Below are positions 22,160 to 32,690 of a stretch of DNA of 64,000 nucleotides, piece by piece; positions within the stretch are counted from its first letter, which is position 1; each line of letters begins with the position of its first letter. Position numbers and translations under genes: made by a program. Location of the stretch: the NCBI GenBank assembly GCA_011316305.1, contig SAUG01000043.1, positions 94,679-158,678 on the forward strand. Direction: 5' to 3'. Below the pieces are notes generated by a model. It searched no databases. It was not told where the DNA came from and saw nothing but the letters and a program-made list of their open reading frames with translations. The DNA comes from Rusavskia elegans (taxonomy: Eukaryota; Ascomycota; Lecanoromycetes; Teloschistales; Teloschistaceae).

Positions 22160-25082
22160 ATGAGCCTCAAACGACCTCCCGACGACGACCGTCCTCTCTC
22201 ACGTCCAAACAAGGTTCCTAAGGCACGTGTGGATGGCTCGCCGGCAGATTACAGCAACGATGTCAGGAAGAAGATCATCTCGTCCAACCGGACAGGGCAA
22301 GCTTGCGACAGATGCAGAGTATACCTGGCCCTCTTCCTCACCGCCACTGACAATCGCTGATGTGCTGCTTGTCAGATCCGGAAAATGCGATGTGACGACA
22401 ACACAGAAGGCTGCGCCCCGTGCATGCAGAACCAGTCGCCATGCAAAACCACCGATCGCATCACCGGCAGGGCCACCGTTCGCGGTTATGTCCAGAGCGT
22501 GGAACGAAGACTCCAGCAGCTCGAAACCCATTGCCACGAGCTTGAGGATCGGTTAGCAGCGCATGGCATTGATGTAAAACCATCGAGCCAACATAGCGAC
22601 TATCCAAATACTTTAAGCCTTTCTCACACAGACGGTCATGAACCACTTCCAAAACCGGATTGGTACAATGACCCACACTCAACCAGTAACGGCACTTGCT
22701 ACCCTTCTACAGACTATGTCTCATCCAGGCGTTTATCCCAGACCGATGGCAGCGTCTCTCGCCTTCCTGATTTTCGGAATGGCTTAACGGGCGAGAATTA
22801 CCTTGGTGTCTCATCGGGCAATTCACTTGTCAGCTCAATACGCGGAACATCTCTGAACGTACTTGGAATGGAGATCAATCTGGCAGATTACATGCATGCT
22901 GATCTCGATGAGCCAAACCCATCGGATTATGAGAAGAAGCCGATGTACAACAAGTCTTACTACGCTTTCATTCTAACCGCTTTTAGTGCAAAGCCCAAGC
23001 CTGAAGAAGTCGGTTTGCCGTCTCGAGAAGAGGCCATGAAATGCGTGGAATGGTTCTTCAAGGTGATCAATACCTATCTCCCAGTATTGCATCGACCAAG
23101 CTTCATGACATTGGTATGTGAAATCGAAGTTTTGCCTTCAGCTTTGGCTCACAAACTTACCAATCCAGATCAACAGGATGTACGACGACCCTTCGTTTGA
23201 GCCTTGTCCAGCGGAAAAAGTCATCGTTCACTGTGTTTTTGCAACCATGTTGTGGCAATTTGTCGTTCGTAACTGGGAAAACCCCGTACAGCAAGCAGAT
23301 TTCAACCGGCGGTCCAATCTACACTACCACTACGCCTTGAGTTTCTTTCAACAGTTGATGGCCAGTCATACCTTGCAAGATGTTCAAGCGATGTCGATGC
23401 TATGTATTCACCTCAGGGCATTGCCTAAACCTGGTGCTTGTTGGATGATGACTTCAACAACCATGAATCTTGCCATTGAATTGGGCTTGCATCGATCTAT
23501 GAGAAGCTGGGCTCCAGAGTCCCGCAAAATTTCCGTTCTCGAGATCGAATTGCGGAAACGAATATTCTGGTCTGTGCTCGTAATTCATATCATAATCAGT
23601 GGCAAGCTCGGCCGGCCTATGGCTCTACGCGAAGAAGACTATGACGTTGAACTGCCTGAGGCAGTGGATGACAATCTGCTCAGCGAAGAGGGGATTGATA
23701 CATCAAAGGAAGGGGAATGCGAATTTCTCGTCGGTATGACCTCTTTCAGATTCGAGCCCATTTGTATCGATCTCTACAACAATATCTATGCTGTCAAACG
23801 GTCGCCACAGACATATATCGAGACTGTTCTGCGACTTGAGCACCGGATTCAAACACATATTGACTCGTGGGATACCGATCTGATGCACCGATGGGCTTCC
23901 GCCAACGACGTGACTCAGGTATATCCGTTGTACATCAAGATGTGGCCACTAGAATTTCGGCTCCTTCTTCGACATCCGTCTCTATCGTTGACTTCATCAG
24001 CCGAATTCAACAACGAAAGCCTGACCATATGCATGGATATGTCCAAGCAGATCCTCAAAATCGTCAAACAGCTCCAAGCATGGAAAAGTCTCGATTCGAA
24101 TTGGCAGACCGGCGCGCTTTTCGTACTCGCCATTTCCACCACCCTGTTCGGGCATTGGGAGCGTAGGGACGGACTTACCTTGACCGGGTTCGACATCCTG
24201 AAAGAGGATATGCGATCTTGGCTGAGCATCATGAGTGATATGGGCCGCTATTTGGGTATGGACAAAGGTGCTCCGTGGGTTTTGGTAATATTGACTGACC
24301 CCTGTATAGGATCAGGCGAACGCCTAGAACAGGCGGTGAGGGTACCAGTTGACAACACGCTTCTGTTATTGTCTCGTCATTTAGCGTCAAAGACGGCATC
24401 GTCAGCGCTCGCCACAACGGACCATAAAGTTACCCCTGAACCCCTTTCTGAGCAAATCCATCGGCCTCAGGTGCTTAATGAAGGATTTCGGAGTCCTTTA
24501 CCTTATCCTACTAAATCTCCCAAGTCGCCATCCCACTCCTTGAATAACAATCGCCGGCCCAGCTACGTGCCCGAAGACGACCTGAATATTCATTCTCATC
24601 ACCAACAGACGTTCTCTCCATATACTTATCCCGAACCACCCCCTCAGCAAGCACCAAGCTACCTCCCCAACCCAGCCGCCCTCCCTTACACCATGCCTTC
24701 CCAACCACATCATAGACCTCAGCAACCACCTCAGCATCCTCCCTCTGCACCGCCCTCCTACCTCTATTCAAACCCCCACCCAATACCATTTCAACAGCAA
24801 GCCCATCCGCAACACAACGACCTCTTCCCAGCCGGTATTCAAGCTCAATGGCGCCATTGGGCTGGTAGCATGGCCAGCAATCTAGAACCGCAAGAATACC
24901 TGAGCTCCGCGAATGCACTGATGCAGCTCGGTGGCCACGGCGATCTTTCTGCTGCAGCCGTCCCTAGTAACGGAACTGATGCGCCTGGAGTGCAGATGGA
25001 TGCTGCCGGGACGAACGGTTCAGCGCCGGGTTTGTCGTGGCCAAATGGCTTTTTCGGCCCGGATGGTAGGGGAGACGCATGA
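22160..25082 (+). CDS. Zn2Cys6 transcription factor with fungal-specific TF domain
   Basis: Three exons, 22160-22318, 22376-23113 and 23169-25082, give 936 residues. Introns are 57 nt (GTATAC to GTCAG) and 55 nt (GTATGT to TCCAG). The first intron splits the zinc cluster, which after splicing has six cysteines at 49, 52, 59, 66, 69 and 76 (C-x2-C-x6-C-x6-C-x2-C-x6-C), followed by a likely dimerisation coil (VERRLQQLETHCHELEDRL). The middle (about 200-520) matches the fungal_trans regulatory domain: VEWFFKVINTYLPVLHRPSF, then FWSVLVIHIIISGKLGRPMA. The C-terminal quarter is Pro/Gln/His/Ser-rich, typical of an activation region. A 42-nt in-frame segment (24268-24309) looks like a further intron. 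The regulated genes cannot be told from sequence. Confidence 0.9.
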
Positions 25083-25682
25083 ATTCCACGACGAATATCA
25101 TGCGGCTAGCAAGGGTTTTGGATGGTCCCGATCTGAAAGTCGCCTGACATGTACTACCACGAGAAGCATATCACACGATGCGTTTTGTAAGCCGGAGTAT
25201 TGTCATTCGTGTCAGGGAAGAAAGGGCAGGTGGATGGTTTTTGTAAGATGCCATTGTCGTTTCAAATCCGAGATACCCTTTGGCGGCCACATTTATATCG
25301 ATGTAATGAATAACGTTTACTCTACTAGGGTTTCATCTGTGCTTGCAAGTAGCATTGCGCTAGGAGGTCTGTTCTAGAAAAACGCCTGCCTGTTAGACTT
25401 TTACACGATGAGTGTAGTCGTACAGACTTCGAAAAAGCGGACAGTCAACTTCGACGGCAACTCTAAGGATTTTTCATTTCATCTGACCTGATACCATTCG
25501 TCGATCGTTGAAGTCTAGGATATATCATATTACTATTGAAGGGGGAAAAAACCCCAAAAGACTGCCAGGCACTACATATAATATGACATGTGGATCGAAA
25601 AGGGAACCAAAATTGACAGGCGGGCAGGGCACCTGCATGGTGACACTGACTACCTATCCTTGTGAGTCTTCTACACTCAACA
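25083..25682. other. Intergenic between convergent genes
   Basis: 600 bp holding the 3' UTRs of the Zn2Cys6 gene (plus) and the surface-protein gene (minus). No gene, repeat or site is recognised. Confidence 0.45.
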
Positions 25683-28600
25683 TCACACCGTCGTAGTGCC
25701 TCGGGTGATGATCGAGCGAATCGTATCGACGGTGAGGACCAGGCCTGGCGTGATGGTCGCCGAGTTGACGGAATATTGCAAGCCGAATATTGGCGCTGTG
25801 GTGGTGGATTAGTATTGGTGGATGGATAGGGGAAGAGGGCGGGAGAGGGAGAGGGAGGAATGGATGAGGGATCACGTACAGCCGTATTGAGCGCCGATTG
25901 TGGCGCTGATTCCTTGATCGGAGATTTGGTACTGTGAGTGAGAAGTCTCGGTTAGCATATACATCCATGTTCCCACTGGCTTAATGCCAAAGGGTGCACT
26001 GAGGGTGTAAAGGATATATGGGTCACAATTGATTCTACGCCTGTGACTTCACAGCTCTCAAAACACTAGGAGAATAGGGGTAGTGCAGCGGCCACAGATG
26101 ACTCACGTAAGTGAAAGTGAAGACACCCGGCTGGTTCGTCGAATACGAGACGGTGTAGTTATAGTATGCATCCGTCGCGTCGTAACGGGTAAGGTAGTAC
26201 TGGAAAACGATATCGGTGCCGCCAGTAAGCGTGTAGAATATCCCCTGCGTCGACCCTTCGGCGATATATGTATCATCCCAGAAGGGGAATAATGCAACGG
26301 CAGGGATGTATTGAGCGGGTAATGCGACGTTGCTGTACGCGGTGGTTCCGTCGAAGAGGGAGATGATCTATTCGTGGCGATGATGAGTCAGTTTCATTGT
26401 ATTGTTATCGGATTGGGTAGATTCTGGAGCTTCAGGTATACCCCGTTTGATGTTACGTAAACACGAGATGAAACGTCCTGTCCGATCTGTACTTGGATTG
26501 GTAGATCCACAAAGACAGAGGCATCATCGATATATTCCGGTGCGCCAGTTGAGGAACCCAAGATTGCTGTAGGACCCGCCGGGCCAACACTGGGTGCAGT
26601 CGAACTTGTATCTCCAGTGGTGGTGCTGGTACTTCCACTTGTGCTGCTTATACTTGAACTCGTGGTGCTTGTACTTGAACGTGTGGTGCTTGTCGCGGTA
26701 CTGATTGCGAAAGTTGTAGTGGTAGAAGTCACAGTCAAAGAATCCGTAGTAGTGACGGTCCGAGTGACGGTCAGGCTAGCCGTAGGGGCACTTGACAATC
26801 AATCCAGTCAGTGACACTTATTCTTCCATGGAGTTGCATGAGATAGGGTCCAGGCATTCTCTGCCATACGTACGTTCCTGTGGAGGTTGAAGCTCCAGAA
26901 GTAACCGTCGCGTCTGTTGACACAACACTTGTACTAAACACAGTGTTTGCCGGTTGTGTCACGTATGATGTTTGGAGAACCCTTGACGAATATGTCGCAG
27001 TAGTTGCGGGGGCGGGTGGAGGGCTAGAAGCAAACAGGCTACAAGCAGCGCTGAGAACAATGACATCGAATGTCTGCAGAGGCACAGGCGTGGACAAGGT
27101 TGTCGAGGCCTGGCGAAGTTGCAACGCTGGACGGGTCGCTCTTCTCTGTACAACCACCGTCTGAACTGTCGATGTTCTTGTCTGAACGGTTGTGATGATC
27201 GTTGTCACTGTGCTTGCCGTCGTGGTATCCACCGATATCGTTGAAGTTGGCCTATGTCGAGGACAGGTCAGTATTGAAGGGTCTTCATTAAGACATAAGC
27301 GTAACAGAACATTGCGTTGATTTATGCCAATCCAAGGCTGGGCATGTGACATCCGGTGTTCCCTCGAATCATAGACCAGACTTGGCCACGCATAAGATAG
27401 GGTCTTGGCTCTCCGCTCCCGGTTAAGAAGTAAAAATGACGTTGACTTACGTTGTGATTGTAGTACTGGTTGTGGATAGAATGGTATTGAGCCGAGTACT
27501 AGTGACTGTCCGGTAGACTGTGCTATCACCAGGAGTAATAGTTGTTGTTGAAGTCGAAGTGGCAACTGCTGTAGTCGAAGCAGTAGATTGAGAAGTTGTG
27601 AATCCCAGATAGACAGTGCAAAAGCCCCGCAGAGAACTGTTCGATATGATGGAAGCCGCCTGGCTAACAAGATCTGTCGTAGTCGTGGAAGATACTGTTG
27701 GTGAAGTAGTTGTAGTTGAAGAGAAGCTTGAGGTTGACGAGAAGGTTGAGGTTGACGAGAAGGTTGAGGTTGACGAGAAGGTTGAGGTTGACGAGAAGGT
27801 TGAGGTTGACGAGAAGGTTGAGGTTGACGAAAAGGTCGGGCTCGATGAAGATGAAGACGTTAAACTTGACGAAGAGGTCCTGCTAGAGGGGGATATGGTG
27901 CTAGAAGTGGACGAGGTGCTAGATGACGATGCAGTGCTGGACGATAATGTAGTACTGGATGAGGATATGGTACCAGACGGTAGCGTAGGACTCGATAAAG
28001 ATCCTGTGCTGAAGGTTGAGGTAATGGAAGAGGTGGTGGTACTCGAAGGAGGGGCGGTGTTGGAGGAGGACGTGGTGCTGGATGATAAGGTAGAGGATGT
28101 GGCGCTAGACGGTGATGTAATACTAGACGAGGATGTAATGCTGGACGAGGACGAGGACGAGGACGAGGTACTGGACGGGGATGAGGTGCTCAGAGAGGAT
28201 CCAGTAGCGGACGAGGATAAGGTGCTTGACAAAGAAGTCGATCTTGGCGAAGAAACTGGACTTGGCGAGACCGGACTTGACGAGGTCGCACTTGACAGGG
28301 CTGGACTTAATGAAGAAGTCGTGATTGAGGAAGAGCTCCTACTTAATGGCCCAATTATACTTGACGAAAGGGATGTAGTTGAAGGGCTTGTCCTCGACGA
28401 TAAGGTGCTGCTTGGCAAAGAAGTTGTACTTGGAGGGTTTGTACTCGGCGAAGAAGTTCTGATTGACGGTGAAGTTGCGCTCGAGGGCGAGGCTGCACTG
28501 GGCGATGAAGTTGTCGTCGATAGATTCGGCGTTACAGTCAATGACCTAGATGTAGTACTCGATGTGGCTAACACGCTTGTGGGAGCTGGCGTGCTGATAG

Positions 28601-29618
28601 ATAACACAGTCGTACTGGATGATCTGCTCGAGGATACTTGGTTGCCACTAGATCTCGATGGACTTGGTGTTACGCTTAGAATGGAGGAGCTGTATAGACT
28701 GCTCTCTGAAGTAGAAGTGCTTGGGAGACGCATGCTCGTGCTCGAGGAGCTGGAAATCGTGAAAGAGCTCACGGTAGAACTTCGAGTGGCAGAGGAGGCG
28801 AGGCTGCTGATGGATGATAGGGAGCTCTGCGCGACATTTGACGTGGTTGGGGTGTTCAAGTAGCTGTCTGACGTAGAAGTGCTCGTGAAGCGCGTGGTTG
28901 TTGTTACGGCTGAGCTGAAGGTAGAACATGCAGATCCTGAATGACGACAAATCAGCTTTGGGCCAAGTATTACGGCGAGAGATTCCGGCAAGGGCACTGC
29001 CTACTTGCAACGGCTTTCAGAACTACACTCGAGTAGCCTTCAGGTAAAGGTCCTGTGAAGACAACGAGCAGGGGTTGGGACTGCCGAGCGCAGAACCTAG
29101 CGACTCCTCCATCAAAAGCGGGATTTTTCCACTCTAAGAAGCCGTTGTCGACGGTGAAGAAGGTAGTGATGGCTTCCCGGGGTTGCCTTCCTCTAAATTG
29201 ATCATCACGACTGCCCTGCAAAGTCCAATAGGACAGCGAGTTCGACGCAAGTCCCCCGGCCCTCAAAACATAATCCGACGCGCTTTGACAAGATGGAAGG
29301 ATGTTACCGTTGGACGTGAGGAAGCCTATTGAAGTGTCTTGACGACGTCGAATCGCTCGACTACCGGACTGAAAGACCTGAAGCGAGAAATTTTGCTCAA
29401 CAACTGGGGGACTGAAATATTCCATCAGCCACGTCGAGCGAGTTATGGGAAGCTGGCTTGACCTGCCTTGCAAATCCAGTCCCCAGATCCGTAGCATTAC
29501 CAGCTATTGTTATAGGTGCCGAGATAACGTACGAACGCGTTTTGACCTCACACACGATCTCGGTGGCCTGAATCAACACGGCCGAGGCCAGCAGGCCGAC
29601 CAAAGTCCGCGCAATCAT
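25683..29618 (-). CDS. Secreted Ser/Thr-rich surface protein with C-terminal nidogen-like module
   Basis: Eight exons rebuilt by phase: 29618-29501, 29403-29005, 28936-27451, 27251-26874, 26790-26442, 26367-26107, 25931-25880 and 25795-25683, about 1051 residues. All seven introns have GT-AG ends and keep one frame. Residues 1-19 (MIARTLVGLLASAVLIQATE) form a signal peptide. Residues 40-170 are a folded module with Cys (YWTLQGSRDD, FLEWKNPAFDGGVARFC) of a type seen in fungal wall proteins. Residues 173-880 are a Ser/Thr mucin-like stalk, probably O-glycosylated, with six FSSTST units. The C-terminal module (about 880-1045; VYVTSNGIISLFDGTTAYS, ALFPFWDDTYI, GIFYTLTGG, QISDQGISATIG) resembles a nidogen-like fold of fungal surface proteins. 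No GPI signal is seen. A role in adhesion or wall structure is inferred. Exon 1-2 joining is the least certain. Confidence 0.78.
27727..27834. repeat. 18-bp coding minisatellite, six units
   Basis: Six back-to-back copies of an 18-bp unit (plus strand GTTGAGGTTGACGAGAAG). The first unit has C instead of G at position 1 and the last has one G-to-A change; the middle four are identical. On the coding (minus) strand each unit gives six residues, FSSTST, inside the Ser/Thr stalk of the surface protein. Unit length keeps the frame, so copy number can change without breaking the gene. Confidence 0.95.
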
Positions 29619-30573
29619 GACAGCTCTGAAAAAGCTCTGTAGTTCATGAAGACACGATATGGGAAGAGAACTACACCATGGGGCGCACGACTCGGGCCGG
29701 GAATGCAGGCCATCAGGAGCTGATTTACATTCCTCGCTTGACTGATGTAAATACAGTCCGTGGGCATCGTACAGTCTGAGATTGTAGTTGCGGGAGACAA
29801 GAGAAATAACTAGATCGTAGACTCATGTTTGGAAGAGCAAGGATGAGAAAAGAGAGGTTGGAATACGTGTACCTCTCGAACTTTACTCATAGAAATTGAA
29901 GTTTTCTCGATCCCACGGTCACGCGAATAGTACCGAATGAAGGCCTCGCTTTCGAACCAGATGTTAATCTATATTACGGAGAATCTCTACAATGGTTCCT
30001 GGTGGTTAGACGAAGCCTCCGCCTCCCTGTTCAAGTGTATTCCGCCGTGTGTGAATTATGTGACATCAGGATGCTTTCGATGTTGTCTCGGATGACGCTA
30101 CCTTCCGAAGCGGGTTAGACAAGTCTCGGATGACGCTACCTTCCAAAGCGGGTTAGACAAGTACAGGGAGCGAAGCTTGCATGCCTATCCGGCTAGCGTC
30201 CGGTCGTCTGAACACTGAGGCAACTTTCGATGCATTTGAATTACTGTACATCACGTGACTGTTGCGCCTTAAAGTACGCTGGCTTACGAAGAGAAGAACG
30301 ATGGCATCGCTTCCTGACTTCATTGAGAGAGCCTGAAACTGCATCTCAATGGCATCGTAGAAGATCTCGAGGAGGAAGGACACAGTATCAAGCAACCAAT
30401 CTCTATGAGGCATTCATTAACCGGAGACGGATTCAAAGACGGATTGCATGCTATTGATTCTGCCTACTAAAACCTTAACCCAAAGCTGCTGATATCACAA
30501 CACTTCTCCCAAGATCCGGTCGCAACCTCGGCAAAACGACCAGCTCAATTTCATCAGCCGAGCTGCGAATCGA
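29619..30573. other. Intergenic, 0.95 kb, with a tandem duplication
   Basis: It lies upstream of the surface-protein gene and downstream of the charged unknown gene, both minus strand. Small frames (for example 30153-30413) look random. It holds a 38-bp duplication (listed separately) and a palindromic TCACGTGA at 30251-30258. Confidence 0.45.
30085..30160. repeat. 38-bp perfect-register tandem duplication
   Basis: Copy 1 at 30085-30122 and copy 2 at 30123-30160 are adjacent. They differ at one base, a G in copy 1 (CCGAAG) that is A in copy 2 (CCAAAG). Near-identity suggests a recent event. It lies in non-coding sequence about 470 bp upstream of the surface-protein start. Confidence 0.95.
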
Positions 30574-31440
30574 TCACGGCAACCCGCACGGCCCGCCGAA
30601 ATGTCGACAATCGGGGCAGCGGGGATGAAAATCTATATGGATGCCCCAGCCATCAGAAACTTCTCTTCTCCCTGTAGGACGCATGCTTGGGCCCATAGGA
30701 TGCATGCTTGCGCCCATAGTATGCATGCTTGTGCCCATGGGATCAAAAACGCCTTCCCCCGTTTTGACCGAACTGTAGAGTACCCTTTTCCGTTGCGGAT
30801 TGCCCTGCGCCTTCTTGACATAGCTCTCCCATTTCTCTTTATCCACTCGACCGAGCACGCCCCGCTCGAACATGAGGTCGATGTTGTACTCGCCAGTCTG
30901 CGTGTGCCGCCTGAGTAGATCTTGCTCGATCCACTCGCAAATCTTCCCTTCGTGATGGCCAAGTTCATGACTGAGCATTTGCAAGAAGTCGATGTCGACT
31001 TCGTCACGGTGCACATCCTCCCATTTGCTTATCTTGATGATTTCGTCGTCGTGAGACTTGGACTTTCTCTTCTTCCGCTTCTTCTTCTCCTTCTCGCGCT
31101 TGGTTTCTTCCTCGGATGATTCTGCGCTGCTATCGCTGCTGTCGTCACGCTTTTTCCGCGTAACTTGCTTACGACTAGATTTGGCCTTTTTGGACTTCTC
31201 ACGAACCACGAGTTGCTTCTTGTGGCGACGAGAGTCCTCCTCTGAATCTTCCTCCTCTTCTTCGTCCTGCTCGTCGGCCGAGGCATCTCGCGCCCTGGAA
31301 TGTTTATCGGATTTGCCACGCCTGGGACGCTTTTCATAATCGTACTCGGGCTGATCTTCGTCCTCGGAGTCACCGCGACCCCGATGTCTGCTGCTTCGAG
31401 GTTCGTCCTCGTCCGAATCATGTGCTCGTGCTCGTCCCAT
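30574..31440 (-). CDS. Unknown highly charged protein, 288 residues
   Basis: A single exon starting MGRARAHDSDEDEP. Residues 1-135 are an extreme mix of acidic and basic runs (Glu/Asp/Ser, then Lys/Arg), probably disordered and nuclear: KKRKKRKSK near 122 would serve as a nuclear signal. Residues 138-230 look folded (IKISKWEDVHRDEVDIDF, ELGHHEGKICEWIEQDLL, LMFERGVLGRVDKEKWESYV) and may be a conserved fungal domain that I cannot name. A three-fold seven-residue repeat with MG and SMH follows, then a C-terminal segment with Cys and His (CPDCRHFGGPC) that could bind a metal. Function is not assigned. The acidic-basic head alone could mislead similarity searches. Confidence 0.68.
   Translation of the reverse strand: MGRARAHDSDEDEPRSSRHRGRGDSEDEDQPEYDYEKRPRRGKSDKHSRARDASADEQDEEEEEDSEEDSRRHKKQLVVREKSKKAKSSRKQVTRKKRDDSSDSSAESSEEETKREKEKKKRKKRKSKSHDDEIIKISKWEDVHRDEVDIDFLQMLSHELGHHEGKICEWIEQDLLRRHTQTGEYNIDLMFERGVLGRVDKEKWESYVKKAQGNPQRKRVLYSSVKTGEGVFDPMGTSMHTMGASMHPMGPSMRPTGRREVSDGWGIHIDFHPRCPDCRHFGGPCGLP
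30678..30740. repeat. 21-bp coding repeat, three units
   Basis: Three adjacent 21-bp units (30678-30698, 30699-30719, 30720-30740) share a GCATGCTTG-n-GCCCAT core and differ at a few positions. On the minus strand they encode seven-residue repeats of the type MGxSMxx in the charged unknown protein. Confidence 0.92.
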
Positions 31441-31789
31441 GATGACTTGCCGTGTGTATGGTCGATGAGGATGCTAGATCGGACTCGTAGATATCGATGA
31501 AAGGGATGCTTTGAGCAGGACGTACCCGAGGGTGCTTATGTGGAAGATTTGTGTGGAAGAGAAGTAGGAAGTCGAAGAAAAGGCGCCGGGCTTTATAGCT
31601 GTGGGGGGTAACCAGGCAGAGTCATCGATGAAATTGTGAAGATGGACTGGTGACTCGTCATGACATATGTCGTCGTGGATGGCCAGGAATATAAGACACT
31701 GCACTCTCATAATTAGTCGTGTACGAGTATTCACTTGAAAGAGGAATGATGTTGCGTACCGTACAGGGCCATGAGTCTTGTTCCCTTTC
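31441..31789. other. Intergenic, 349 bp
   Basis: It lies between the start of the charged-protein gene and the stop of the Tim17-family gene, both minus strand. It holds the promoter of the former. Nothing else is recognised. Confidence 0.45.
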
Positions 31790-32571
31790 TCATACTACAT
31801 CTCCTACACGTCCCTTCAGGAATTCAACGTATGCTAACCGTCGTCCCCTTGCAAGGGCCGTGGCATCCTGAAGAAGCCCAAAGATCAGTCCAGTATACAA
31901 GCCAGTCCGGGCTGTCCGAGCAGTAGTCGTCATGTTAAAGCGATCTGCGATACGACGGCTTAGTACTGCATTCCGGGTAATGGTCCAGATTGATCAGAGG
32001 ACTGACTTTTGACACTGAAAGCACCGGAGACTGTCAAGCTAGCTACAACCGTCGAGAAGAAGTCCCTGGTGTTCCGCGCGTTGTCCACTACTTCTTCAAC
32101 ATAGAAGAAGCATGCAGCCCAGACAGAAAGCCTAGCTCCCAACTTGAAGCCGGCTTTGACTCCCTCAAGCATGCAGACGTAGTTCTTGCTCTTGTGGTAC
32201 TGATACCATCCAGTTGACGTGGTTGGGAATCTGTGTGAATTCTCCGCTCTGAAACGCAATGCTGCAGTCTTGCTACCGTGGGCAACTCCAAGACCTAACC
32301 CGCCTAGGAACGCTGCTGCCGAACCTACAAAGCATCGAGCCTCAAATGTTGCTGACAGTCGATTGTCAAGCAATTGGGTGGGAGGAAAGAACCTCACGCT
32401 GTAGGACTGAGGAGGAGACACAGGTACTTCGGGTGGTAGCAAGACATCGGTCTCTTCTGGGGGTCTTATATTTGCCATGTTGCTCCAGGGTATGTTGCGA
32501 AGCAAGACCTTCGACAACTTTCTCTCGTTCCGAGTGATACGGTGAGCGATCAATTGCCTGACCATAGCCAA
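31790..32571 (-). CDS. Tim17/Tim22/Tim23-family membrane protein
   Basis: Two exons, 32571-32007 and 31944-31790 (intron 62 nt), give 239 residues, or 208 if the ATG at 32478 (MANIRPPEETD) is the true start; the latter fits fungal relatives better. The Gly-rich membrane stretches of the family are visible: FVGSAAAFLGGLGLGVAHG, VKAGFKLGARLSVWAACFF and, after splicing, ARTGLYTGLIFGLLQDAT. Basic segments between them (KTAALRFRAENSHR) also fit. The protein ends GRRLAYVEFLKG plus a short tail. Relatives sit in the mitochondrial inner membrane or other organelle membranes; this branch is not Tim17, Tim22 or Tim23 itself, and its exact role is unknown. The donor is GTCAGT, which is unusual, but this splice restores the family's final helix, and reading through loses it. 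Confidence 0.85.
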
Positions 32572-32690
32572 GAGCGCTGAGCGCTTGCCGTAGCCTAATT
32601 GAACCTAGCGCAAGACGCCTCGAATCTACACGCGTTACGCTTATTACTCTCGCGTGGCTCCCTCAATAGCATCTATCAATCTTCTCCAAT
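32572..32690. promoter_or_regulatory. Short divergent promoter, Tim17-family / ubiquitin-like gene
   Basis: Only 119 bp separate the upstream-most start of the Tim17-family gene from the ATG of the ubiquitin-like gene (212 bp if the inner start is used). The two genes must share promoter sequence. No TATA box is obvious. Confidence 0.5.

Noticed and set aside
27616..28863. A 415-codon acidic open frame on the plus strand, rich in Val, Asp, Glu and Leu.
   Set aside because: It is the reverse complement of Ser/Thr codons in the surface-protein stalk. It repeats with the same 18-bp unit and has no start context or domain.
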